Positions 35,121 to 45,551 of a DNA stretch of 64,000 nt are shown one piece after another. Made by a program: the position numbers and the translations under genes. Below the pieces are notes generated by a model. The model saw only the letters and a list, made by a program, of their open reading frames with translations, did not search any database and was not told the origin of the DNA. The DNA comes from Quercus robur (taxonomy: Eukaryota; Streptophyta; Magnoliopsida; Fagales; Fagaceae). Positions within the stretch are counted from its first letter, which is position 1. Every line of letters begins with the position of its first letter. Location of the stretch: positions 69,569,761 through 69,633,760 of the forward strand of contig NC_065537.1 in the NCBI RefSeq assembly GCF_932294415.1. The letters are read 5' to 3'.

Positions 35121-35214
35121 AACAAATCAAGGCAACAACAAACCTGGCTCAAAATTTTGACCCTATTCAAAAAGCTTTGGCCCTGAAATTGTGTGACAAG
35201 TAGTGGACTCCATG
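35121..35214 (+). other. Exon-like cassette P, copy 2
   Basis: Bounded by CACACAG/ and ATG/GTAATC. It shares 'accctattcaaaa' and 'ctgaaattgtg' with copy 5. It contains stops in the frame used by copy 1. Confidence 0.4.
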
Positions 35215-35954
35215 GTAATCATCTTCTCTCTCTTAAAAAACAATTGGGAAATCTCTTTATGTTTTGTTTCCTTTCTATATGTTCAAAGGCCTGCTGTTGC
35301 ATATATGACATCTTCACATATATGGAGAAAAAAGGATAGCGTTTATATCTTTGACTTTAAGTTATGAGCTGATGTACTTGGTTGCTTTGCTGACAATTGC
35401 TGAAATAGAGAAACTTTTACCACTTTAGGGGAGTATCTACCATGCCAACTAACAATGCAGGAATTATCTTATTAAATGGATTCTGTTTGGTCAATTATTT
35501 TCTCTATATATAAGCTTAAAACATGTTCTTATATATACTAGAAATTGAGTTCCATAATGTCATTGGGTAGTTGGTAAATAACTAATGAATTATTTAGTTT
35601 ATGGGTTGAGACAATAAGGCTGAATAATTTGTTCTTTTCTCAAATGTTTCTTGAGAATTCATTTAAGTCAGAAGTATAAAATGAGATTAGACTAGTTGAT
35701 TTATTTAGTCAAGTCTTTCTGGACATGCACAAATCCAATGGTAAATTATCTAACAGATTTCAGAGTACCCTCCTTTTCTTACTTCATTATGTAGTATTTT
35801 ATGGTGGGTTATTAATGCTCAAAGCAGCATCCAAGCTTAGGAACTTTTCATTTTCTATGTGGTTGGTGTTTTGTCTATTTGTCTACCTCCTAAAGCCCCT
35901 TTGGTTATTAACATTTTGTTCTGCAGACGTTGTTTGATATTGGGCAACATTACA

Positions 35955-36430
35955 CGTGTTCTTTTCTCTAATCACTGCGAAGAAGAGGAGGCCAGCCTGC
36001 AGGCCCCCCACATGAGTCTGGGGGATAGAGTTCATGGAATTTTTAAGCCATAGAGAGGTAGAACAAGTAAGGTGGTTGAGACATGAGAGGTAAGAGAAGC
36101 AGTTTGATTAAGAGGGCGTTTGGATTCAACTTAATCCTACGTCTACGTTTTGCAACACGTTTTCAGTCTTTTTTTTTTTTTTTTTTCTGCGCATGAACAG
36201 TGATTTTACTGTTCAGGAGACATTTTTACTGTTCACGTACTGTTCTGTCACTGTTCATGCACTGTTCACACATTAAAAAATATTAAAAATGGGTCCAACG
36301 ATACTATTTACATATTTAAAAATTATTTTGCTACAGTATTTTCAGTTTTCAATTTCAGCAACAATAAGTTCAATCCAAACGGACCCTAAATATCCCAAAG
36401 ATGGAGTAATTCACTGCAAAGTGAAGCAGA
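35955..36430 (+). other. Conserved cassette S, copy 1, split by a MITE
   Basis: Shares with 39830-40004, 50270-50490 and 62005-62200 the order 'gttcttttxtxtaatcact', 'tagagttxatggxxtttttxxgcca', 'aagagaagcagtttgatta' and 'ccaaagatggagtaatt'. It is interrupted at 36112-36386 by a MITE. No open frame is conserved, so it may be untranslated RNA sequence of the CNL genes. Confidence 0.6.
36112..36386. mobile_element. Tourist-like MITE, 275 bp
   Basis: Ends GAGGGCGTTTGGATTCAACTT and the inverted GGGTCCGTTTGGATTGAACTT (each near 20 bases). The flanks are TAA (36109-36111 and 36387-36389). The uninterrupted site is visible in cassette S at about 50443 (GATTAAATGT). The interior has repeated ACTGTTCA. 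The TAA duplication points to PIF/Harbinger. Confidence 0.85.
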
Positions 36431-36642
36431 GGTAAGCAAATTCTGGTCTTTGAACTATTCTTACCTTATCTATCATTTAATCCCAAATTGAAAATCAACT
36501 ACAGGTTTTTTTTGGGTCTTTGATATTTTGGACAACTTTTAAAACTATTCAACTTCTTTCTTATGCTGAACTGAACAAATTTAAAGCTCCCTTTCTTTCT
36601 TTCCAGTCTTTTTTTTTACTTTTTCCGGTCTATAAAATGTTA

Positions 36643-37108
36643 GAGGCTGTTTGGATTGAGTTTTTTGATAACTCAATTCTCTGTTTCCATAACTCATAAC
36701 TCAAAAATGGTGGGACCCATAGTAAAAAAGTTGTTTGGCCAAACGATAACTCTGTTTCCATAACTCTGTTTCCATCACTCAATTCTCTGATTTTTAAGTT
36801 ATGAGTTATGGAAACTGAAAACAACAAAAGGCTGTTTTCAGTTTCCATAACTCATAACTTAATGACATTTCCGTAAATAAACACACATGAGGGACCCATA
36901 GCCGCAACTTTTGACCACTTTTTGACTGTTTTTTTTTTTTTTTTTTCTGGGTTGGCCGTTCAGTTTTTTTTTTTTTTTTTTTTTTTCTTTCTGGGTTGGC
37001 GTTGTTCTTTTTTTTTTTTCTTTTCCTGGGTTGGCGTTGTTCTTTTCTTTTTCTTTTTCTTTTTTTTTCTTTTTTTTTTTTTTTTTTTTTCTGGGTTGGC
37101 GTTGTTCT

Positions 37109-37140
<32 letters not shown>

Positions 37141-37444
37141 TTCCTGGGTTGGCTGTTCGGTTTGGTTTTTTTATTTTTTTTTTATTTTTTATATATATAT
37201 ATTAGCTTCGGTGAGTTGGGTGCTAAAATAAATAAAAAAATAAAAAAAAACTGTACTAGCTGACAGGTGTGGGACCCATGAATAGTGTGAAAAATTGAGT
37301 GATGAAAATAAAAGTGATGTTGCCAAATGAGTGTGAAAAAATGAGTGATGAGTGATGAGTGATGAGTGATGAGTGATGAGTGATAAGTGATGGAAATTGA
37401 GTGACGGAAATTGAGTGATGAAAAATCCTTACCCAAACAGGCCC
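36643..37444. mobile_element. Tourist-like MITE, 802 bp, with long polypyrimidine core
   Basis: Ends GAGGCTGTTTGG and, inverted, GGGCCTGTTTGG. TTA lies on both sides (36640-36642 and 37445-37447). The related unoccupied sequence near 34068 reads GTGTTAATTAGAC. The core 36930-37185 is almost only T with repeated TTCTGGGTTGGCGTTG. The right end has seven-base repeats GTGATGA. Confidence 0.83.
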
Positions 37445-37616
37445 TTAATTACACACATGATTTCTTCACAAAGTTATTTGAACAAGAAAAATTAGGATAA
37501 TGTAATCAATCCCCCCCTTTTTTTTTTCTTTCTTTTAATTCTAATGATTTATATCTATGTACCTAAGAGCATGTTGATAATTTGATGTGTGTATGGTTGC
37601 TTCTTAATAATTGCAG

Positions 37617-37706
37617 AATTTGTGTAATAATCGGAGATGGTTTATTAGCTTCCAGAGGGGGAATTAATCTTGCAACAATCATTGCAGGAATTAGCTTATT
37701 TTGCAG
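37617..37706 (+). other. Exon-like cassette R, copy 1
   Basis: Bounded by ATTGCAG/ and TTGCAG/GTCTAT. It shares the second half 'cattgcaggaattagctta' with 40875 and 61369. Further decayed copies lie near 38625 and 39381. Confidence 0.45.
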
Positions 37707-38350
37707 GTCTATATATCTATTAAGATTAATTTTTAAACTCTCATTTGAACTATTGATATATAGAAAATAACTAATGGTTTAGTTACTGCTTTTGATGGGA
37801 TAATTAGTTTATTTATTACTTGAATAACTAAGACTTGAAGATCCCTCATTTTGCTTACTTCCCGGGATTTTTTGAATAATAGGTTGTTAATTTCAGAGCT
37901 ACACAAGTTTAAGAACTTCTGGTTTTTCAAGTGCTTGTTATTTTGTCACTTTCCCTGCCTCCTAAAGTCGTAGTCCTTGCTGCATTTGGTTGTGAAGTCC
38001 CTGTAATCTTGAGGCAGCAGCACATCTGTTCTTTTTTAATCAGTGGGATCCAAATACAGTCCCATAAACATGAGTAGGAGAGAATGTTGGATAGAAGTTG
38101 GAATCTGATGGCATCTTTAACAACTTCAGGTATTTGACTTTTAATGAAGAAACCAACACCAATAATCTTGTTTTGATAGATCTTGGAGAATTTATTAGGC
38201 ATTGGACTTTTCAGGTTTCACACAGAACTTAAAATTCAGACCCTATTCAAAACTTTCAGGCCTTGCAATTGTGCAGCATGTCCCAAAATTGCAAGTGAAT
38301 AATTAGAATCTGCTGAAAACAAATTCTTAGTCATTTGACTTCTTATGCAG

Positions 38351-38437
38351 AACCAACTGAGGCAAAGAACAAGCTTGGGTGCAAAATTGAGACCCTATTC
38401 TAAAGCTGCAATTGTGTAACAGGTCAAGAACTCAGTG
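38351..38437 (+). other. Exon-like cassette P, copy 3
   Basis: Bounded by TATGCAG/ and CAGTG/GTATTC. It reads EPTEAKNKLGCKIETLF before a stop in the frame of copy 1. Confidence 0.42.
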
Positions 38438-38718
38438 GTATTCATTTGTTTCCCTTTTTTCCAATCAAAACTTTTATAAGACGCACGATTTCTTTAAATT
38501 ATTAGGAGAATAAAAAAGGATAACTGCTTTATCATCTGTTCTTTTATTCTAATGATTTATATATTTTCATCTAAACTTGTGTTAATGAAATGACATATAT
38601 GGTCGCTTGTGTTCATAATTGCAGAATCATAGCAAATTTCTTAGAACTTTGAAGTGAGGACTTGACCGGGCAACTAACACTGCAGGAATTAGCTTACTAA
38701 ACCGGTATTTGGGTTGTT

Positions 38719-38752
<34 letters not shown>

Positions 38753-39087
38753 TTCATAAAAGTTTCTAACATATATCTACTAAGTTCTTTTCATGAGATG
38801 ATTAAACCAAAATACTCACATTTTTGTGTGTATACTGGCTTTAAAAAATAAAAAAAGAGCAAGAGAATGAATGAATGGGCCTAATCTGTTCATACATGCA
38901 CTCATTCAAAGATAGTTTGAATTGAATTTTTATATGTTAATAGAAAATAATTACAAATTATGTTTTAACTACTTCAAGTATCTTGCTTTTTATGGCACAA
39001 CTGAAAATCAATTTTTTTGTTCTTCATTCTGCCTTTTGAGGTTTTGATATTTTGAAGAACTTCTCAATCATTTGACTCCTCACGCAG

Positions 39088-39170
39088 AACGAATTAAGGA
39101 CAAACTTGGCTTACCCTGTTCAAAACTTTATGGCCTAGAAATTAAGACAAGTACGGTCTTGGACTCAATG
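39088..39170 (+). other. Exon-like cassette P, copy 4
   Basis: Bounded by CACGCAG/ and CAATG/GTAATC. It is a shorter, diverged relative of copies 2 and 5. Confidence 0.38.
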
Positions 39171-39829
39171 GTAATCATCTTTTTTTATAAAAAAAATTCC
39201 CTTTACTTTTTTTTTTCATCAAAACTTTAATTAGATTCATGATTTCTTTAAATTATTAGGAGAATAAAAAGGGATAATTGTATATTCTTCCGTTTGTTCT
39301 TTTGTTCTAATAATTTATATCATTGCATCTAAGCTTGTGTTGATGAAATGACATATATGGTTGCTTCTTAATAATTGCAGAATCCTAGAAAATTTGGTAG
39401 CATTTTGAAGAGAGGAACATGACCAGGCAACTATGACATTACAGGGAATCAGCTTACTATAAAAGTATTTTGGTGGTTAACTTTTTTTTTTTTTTTGGGG
39501 GTGTTGGGGTTGGGATATTTGTTTGCTTCCTCACATGTTGGTGTGAAGACTGACTTTTTAAAGTCAGAACTCAGAAGAACACAAGAATGACTGAACGAGT
39601 ATAACTTTTTGTACATGCACAAATGTGAAGGTAGATTGGATTGAGTTTTTATATGTTATTCAATGAAATATTACTAATTAAGGATTTTCATCTCACTTGT
39701 ATTCCAATTAAGACTTAGGATAACACCATTTTTCTTTTCATTTTCTCTGTCGTTGGTATTTTGTCTATTTCACTACCTCCTAAAGTATAGCCTTTGCTTC
39801 TTAACTTTTAGTTGTGCAGTCTCTCTTCG

Positions 39830-40004
39830 AACTATGGGCAACATGACGCATGTTCTTTTTTATAATCACTGGAAAGTAAAGGGGGCGAGGACAGTGTAAT
39901 GGATGGATAGAGTGTATGGAGTTTTTAGGCCAAAGAGAGCTAGGAGTAAGAATGGCTGAGCTGTGATGGGTAAGAGAGGCTATTTGATTAAATGTCCCAA
40001 ATTG
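39830..40004 (+). other. Conserved cassette S, copy 2
   Basis: It matches the cassette at 50270. Its end (tgattaaatgtcccaaa) is fused directly to LRR sequence at 40005. This marks a recombination or deletion point between CNL units. Confidence 0.55.
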
Positions 40005-40500
40005 GAAGGTATTGGAGCAGACAATAAAAATGGAGCAACAACATCAACCTACTTTCCCCTCTCACAATTAGAGGTTTAAGGCTTATATCAGATTAACGAT
40101 TTAAAATCTCTTCTAGAGAAGAGGCTGCAGAACCTCATTTCTCTCCGGGAAGTCTATATAAAAAGGTGCAATGGTCTGGGTTTTCTCCATTGGATAGGCA
40201 TCCTCACATCACTACAAAGCCTTAACATTTAGGAATGTCCCAAACTAATGTCACTTCCTCAAGGGATTCGCAATCTCGCATCTTTATATGAACTAGGAAT
40301 TGATAATTGTCCCAATCTGATGTCACTTCCTAATGGGAGTCACAATCTCACCCCTTTAAAAAAGTTGGAAATTCTTGATTATCCCCTCTAACAGCAAAGA
40401 TGCAAGAGGCAAACAGGTGAAGATTGGCCCATCATTGCTCATGTCCCATACGCGTATGTGGATGGTTTGATCCACCAAGAAGAAACAATATTTCAGGTAT
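40005..40500 (+). pseudogene. CNL copy II: decayed LRR fragment
   Basis: It begins with 'tggaaggtattggagcagac' as in copy I (33490). It carries LRR debris (NDLKSLLEK-like; SLPQGIRNL-like near 40255) and the conserved C-terminal QRCKRQTGEDWPIIAHV near 40405. It ends at a TTTCAG/GTATGA donor-like site. Several stops and frame changes make it non-functional. No CC or NB-ARC part is present. Confidence 0.85.
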
Positions 40501-40756
40501 GAATCTGTCTATCTATTGATCTATCTATCTTTTCATCCCAAATTAAAAACCAACCACTGGTTTTTTAGGATTTTGATATTTTGAACTACTTCTAAAACTA
40601 TTCAACTTTGTTCTTATGCTCAACTGAACCAATTTAAAATTCTCTTTCTTTTCTGTATTTTTTCTTTTTCCTGTCTATAAAATGTTAATTAGACAGTTGA
40701 TTTCTTCACAAAGTTATTTGAACAAGAAAGATTAAGATAATGCAATCCTTCCCTTC

Positions 40757-40764
40757 ATACATAC

Positions 40765-40799
<35 letters not shown>
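40757..40799. repeat. (CATA)n-(TA)n microsatellite
   Basis: Five CATA units followed by about eleven TA units. Confidence 0.9.
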
Positions 40800-40874
40800 A
40801 AATTCTAATTATTTATATCTTTGTACATAAGAATATAATATGATGTGTGTATGGTTGCTTCTAAATAATTGCAG

Positions 40875-40959
40875 AATCAGAGTCAGAGTCAGTTTGTTAA
40901 CACTCTAAGAGGAGGACTTAATCTAGCAACTACCATTGCAGGAATTAGCTTATTTTCAG
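40875..40959 (+). other. Exon-like cassette R, copy 2
   Basis: Bounded by ATTGCAG/ and TTTCAG/GTATTT. It combines the AATCAGAGTCAG start seen at 34275 with the 'aactaccattgcaggaatta' end seen at 61369, and so bridges the two partial forms. Confidence 0.5.
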
Positions 40960-41649
40960 GTATTTTTTTGGTTGATTCTCTTTTGTTCATTTAAAAGTCT
41001 TTCATTTGTTCTTTTATTCTTTCGTTTCTTAAATTCTTTCTTTTGTTGGGGAAGTAACATATTTTATTTTAATGAGATGATTAAATGGAAATTTTTTGTT
41101 TGCTTCCTCACATGTCGAATTGTTGATGTAAGACTGACTTAGAAGTCAAAGAAGAATGAGAGAATGACTGACTGAGTCTAATTTGTTCATTCATGCACAA
41201 ATTGAAATGTAGATTGGATTGAATTTGATCTTTTACTTTATTAAAATTTACCAATGAAGGTTTTCCTTTTTGCTTGAATCCCAATTAAGATTAGAGGATA
41301 CTGTTACTTTACCCATTTTTATATAATAGGTTGTTACACTCAAAACAGCACCCAAGTTTTAGAACTTTTGGTTTTTCCAGTGGTTGGTAATTGGCAGTTT
41401 CTCTCTCTGCTAAAGCCGTGGCCCTTGCTTTTGAATTTTGGCCTTGGGGTCCCTATGTGAACATGAGGCAGAAAACATGAATATAGGAGGGAAAGAGTTC
41501 GATCGGTTGGCATCTTTAACTACTTCAGGTATTTGGTTTTTTATGCAGATCCAAACACCAATTTTCTTCTTCTTCTTCTTCTTCTTCATCTTTGCCTTTT
41601 CAGTTTTGATATTTTGAAGAACTTCTCAATCAAATGACTTCTCACGCAG

Positions 41650-41742
41650 AACAAATTAAGGCAACAACTAAGCTGGTGCAAAGTTTGGACCCTATTCAAA
41701 ACCTTCTGGCCCTGAAATTGTGCAACAAGTCATGAACTCAAG
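41650..41742 (+). other. Exon-like cassette P, copy 5
   Basis: Bounded by CACGCAG/. The right border is AAGG/TTATC, a lost donor. One frame reads EQIKATTKLVQSLDPIQNLL before a stop near the end. Confidence 0.42.
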
Positions 41743-42135
41743 GTTATCATCTATTTCCTTTTTCTTTTTATTTAGGAAATCTCTTATCTGTTTTTTTCCC
41801 TTTTTGTATGTTCAAAGGACTGTTGCTACATATATGATCTCATCACATAAATGGAGAATAAAGGATAACATCTATATCTTTGTACGTAAAACTTCTTTGA
41901 TGTCATAAGGTGATGTTCTTGGTTGCATTTCTGACAATTGTAGAAATGGAGAAAATCTTTTAACACTTTGAGGGAGTATTCTGTTTGGTCAATTTTTTTT
42001 CCTTTATATTATAAGCTTTTGTATCAAAAAGGAAAATTATTAGCAATATAAACTTTGTTACTTTTTTAATTTTTATTTTCCTACTTTTATAAGCCAAGTC
42101 ACTTTAAAAACTTTTCTCCCTAGTGATTAAATCTT

Positions 42136-42194
42136 TTGGATCTTGTGGCACCTGCTACTGCTACAGCCTCTACCTCATCTCCAAATATATCAAG
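42136..42194 (+). other. Exon-like cassette Q, copy 1
   Basis: Reads LDLVAPATATASTSSPNIS in one frame and ends at a CAAG/GTAAAA donor. Copies at 49766 and 63075 keep the same frame with mostly conservative changes. Confidence 0.5.
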
Positions 42195-42424
42195 GTAAAA
42201 TATTCTTATCATTTTTATTGTGCCTTAGCTTCTTATTGTTGTCCTCCCAAAAAAAGAAGTTCTCTTTGGTAAACTCAATAATTTTTTCTGTTGTTCTTGT
42301 GCTGAAAATGTTTTATTTTTGCAGATACTTCAAAACTTCCATTATTGTATGAATGAAAACTGAGCATCCAACTACCTTGTGGGAATTAGCTTATTATTCC
42401 AGGTATGCTTTCAGATTTTTTTTT

Positions 42425-43319
42425 TTTTTTTTTTTTTGGGTGTGTTCCCTGTTATACATAAGCTTTCTGTACTTGTGTTAAAATTTTTCTCCAAAATTCA
42501 AAACAGAATTGTAGAATATCCACTTTTTTCTTCTTTACCTATTATTTTATGATGGTTTATTAATACTGAAAACTTGAACTTGAAAACTTGTATTCACATG
42601 CACTAGAATCCTGTTCGTCTAAGATCACAATTAATTGGAGTTGTGCTAATGATAGGAATGTCTGTTTCATGTTATGGTATCAGTTTCCTAATAATATTCT
42701 TTTCTCTTTTGTGGTTGGGATGAAGGTCGCTGCAACAATTTCTTTGAAATAAGTGCAAAGTGTGAAGATGATCCTATCTTTGTGTAATATGGAGAGGAAA
42801 GAAAAGGGAGAATTTTGGTTGAATTCCACTTGGAGGAGTACCTTGCCTTTTCACCTGAATTCTACTGTTACATTTTGTTGTTGTAAGTTATATTCTTGGA
42901 ATTTACCTTGTACGAATATTGGTGATTGAAGTTTTGTCCTTCTGTATTCTCTCTAGAAGCAAGTTTTGAGAAGCCTTCAGAAAAGGCAATTTTACATATT
43001 TCTCACAACAATTGAAGTTAAATCCAACTAGGTTACATTTTGTCCTAAAAAAAAAAAAAAAGAAGTTAAATCCAACTAATTCCTTCCACTTTAAGTGTGA
43101 GTGTATGCCTTCCAAATCTTGTCAATAGTTCAATCCTTTCACCTCTTGCCAGTTTCAGTTTCAGTTTCATCTCCCAATGTTACACTCATCCTTTGCCCAT
43201 ATGTTTGCTGGAGTTGTCTTAGATTTTTTTTGGTCCTACTTATTTAGATTACTTCAAGAAGTTCTTGTTGGTTTATTCTTCTTCTTTTTTTCTTGTTGAA
43301 GACTATTGCATTATATTTT
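42425..43319. other. Spacer without supported genes
   Basis: AT-rich with long T runs. No conserved cassette or ORF that I can support. Confidence 0.4.
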
Positions 43320-43652
43320 GTAGGTAAGATACTTGGAGCCTCTGTTCTCGTTTTGCCGACTAATTGCTTCAATGTTGGACAGCTATTCTTATGGGTTATT
43401 AGAGTGCAAAATAGAGGTAGCTATAATATTTTGAGTAAATGATACAATTATGCTGTTATTGGTTAGTATCTAATATGATATTTTAATCATTGTTTCCTCT
43501 GTAGATGGCGGTTCCATTGAGCGCACAACTTGTCTCATAACTCCTTTTCCATGAGAGGTGAGCCTACATGTTTCTTTTTTGTAAAATTGGCAGTTCCTTT
43601 ATATTTTTAAATATCTAATATTTAAATTGTAGACTTTTTTCTTTGATTTATT

Positions 43653-43946
43653 ATGGAAAACTCCCTTGTTACCTTTCATTATGGGGTGAAAGTTATTTGC
43701 ATGCATGATCATATCTCTAGGTATTTGAAGATAACAAAAGTTTCTCTAACTCCCTTATTCTTTGTCAGGGATATCAACCACTATGATTGTGAAGTTAACT
43801 ATTGGAGGGTCATCAAAAGGGGATTATTCACCGTTAATACAGAGCAAATTTTATGTCAAGTCTGGAATTTGACTTATTACAAGGAAGATGGTGAAGATCA
43901 CATAATAATGTGGATTGGTCATTGTTCTCGTTTGAAAAAGTATTAG
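43653..43946 (+). CDS. Unrecognised 97-codon ORF, possible terminal exon
   Basis: The ORF reads with a protein-like composition (NYWRVIKRGLFTVNTEQIL, then CQVWNLTYYKEDGEDHIIMW). I do not recognise the family. A short exon-like piece with AG..GT borders lies just upstream (about 43324-43421). It could be the last exon of a host gene fragment or chance. No start context or partner exon is certain. Confidence 0.3.
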   Translation: MENSLVTFHYGVKVICMHDHISRYLKITKVSLTPLFFVRDINHYDCEVNYWRVIKRGLFTVNTEQILCQVWNLTYYKEDGEDHIIMWIGHCSRLKKY

Positions 43947-43950
43947 TCAT

Positions 43951-44200
43951 CTTCAACAGTTGTGCCAGAGAATGAGAACAATTTAACAGATCCATTCATT
44001 TCATTAGGAATGCTGAGTCTGCAATTCTCAACTTGTTTAATGTTGCTGTCAGTTAGACTATCAAATGTTTCATTTCTTCAACAGTTGCGCCAGAGAATGA
44101 GAACAATTGAACAAATCCATTCATTTCATTAGGAATGCTGAATTTGCAATTCTCAACTTGTTTGATGTTGCTGTCAGTTTGACTATCAAATATTTCATTT
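43951..44200. repeat. 125-bp tandem duplication
   Basis: Copies 43951-44075 and 44076-44200 share 'gagaatgagaacaatt', 'ccattcatttcattagga' and 'ttgctgtcagtt'. They lie just after the 97-codon ORF. Confidence 0.85.
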
Positions 44201-44774
44201 CTTCTTCAAATTTTATGATTTGGGTGGCCAGCTTTGTGTGGCATTTTCGTATGAAACCAGTTTATTAGGTTCTTCTTTGCTACCTGGATTTGATTATAGC
44301 TAGAGTGCTCTCCATTGTCCATACTTGTATGTCAATTTATGTTTTGTATTATTATTTTTATATGGTGAAGGAATATTTCAGAGAGAAAATCTTCTTTTCT
44401 TTTTTTTTCATAATAAAAATTCAGATTTATACAATGTGTTTTATCATGTATGACTCAAGTTTTACATATGTATGTTCCCTTCGCTGTAAATGAGACTATT
44501 ATACGTCTGGAAGTGATACATTATCGTAGCAATCCTTGTTTCAACTTATTTTTTATTTTTTTAAAGGATTTTTATGATTTTTTTTATTTTTATTTTAATG
44601 GGAATAGGCACTTTTTGGACGGTAGGATTAATGGTGACAAAATATGTAAATTTTGTGGACGGAATTATAAAAATGAAAGATGAAAATATCAATTGAACAA
44701 TTTAAAAAAAAAAATGTTATTTGTATTTTTGCCTGAAACTTTTGCTGTGTACTATTTTCTTTTTTAACCTATAT

Positions 44775-45065
44775 TATTTAATGATACCTAACTTAAGAAA
44801 ATGATGACTTGAAATTTTTACATTTCCACTTGAAAGATAATATATTAAATAACAATCTTCTAAAAAGTTGGATTTTTTCAAATAAGGCCAATGGTATAGG
44901 ACAGATAGAGCAATACACACTGAAGATTAGGTATTATACAATTAAGCTTACGTCATATGAATACATGCTTCCACATAAGTGTTACATTTTGTAAGACATG
45001 TTTTTTATATAGCACACTTATAAGTATACTAATAAAACATTATGTCATTGGCGAAACCCTCTGAT
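44775..45065. repeat. Upstream sequence paralogous to 18090-18440
   Basis: Shared words include 'acttgaaagataat', 'cacataagtgtta' and 'tatatagcac'. Both lie upstream of CNL copies, so the duplicated unit probably included 5' sequence. Confidence 0.5.
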
Positions 45066-45084
45066 TTGATTTTGTAGGACATGT

Positions 45085-45120
45085 TTTTAATTGCACTTGT
45101 CTACACAAGTGCAATTAAAA
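45085..45120. other. Perfect 16-bp inverted repeat with 4-base loop
   Basis: TTTTAATTGCACTTGT, loop CTAC, then its exact complement. It lies 430 bp upstream of CNL copy III. It could form a hairpin in RNA or a cruciform in DNA; a role is not shown. Confidence 0.85.
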
Positions 45121-45551
45121 TCCTAATACTAAATTTATTTTAAGAATTTTATAAGAAGTGCTTACTTTTATAGAAAGTGTGTGAATCATCTACCATATAT
45201 ATATATATATATATTAGTAAAAATTGAGATTTATCCATTATGAAACACAAATACATTATGAACACCTTTGCTGTAAATGAGACTCTATTCCAGTAACGCT
45301 TGTTTCAACTTATTTTTATTTATTTATTTAGTCTATTTTAAATAAATATAGTTTTTAAATTTTTATTTTTATTTTCTAGATATATAGTTGTACTTTTACA
45401 CAACTTTCTCCTAGTGTCAGCATAAACAAAACCGTGTGTGATGGTGTGTGTGCCACCACCAACCATTCAAAGACAAACTACAAGATTTTGGATTAGAAGA
45501 AAAATGTGTGTGGCTACTCTAAGCTCATCTAATACTCCTGTAAGAAAAACA

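Noticed and set aside
36922..37263. ORF made mostly of Phe and Leu
   Set aside because: It is translated poly-T inside a MITE, not a membrane protein.
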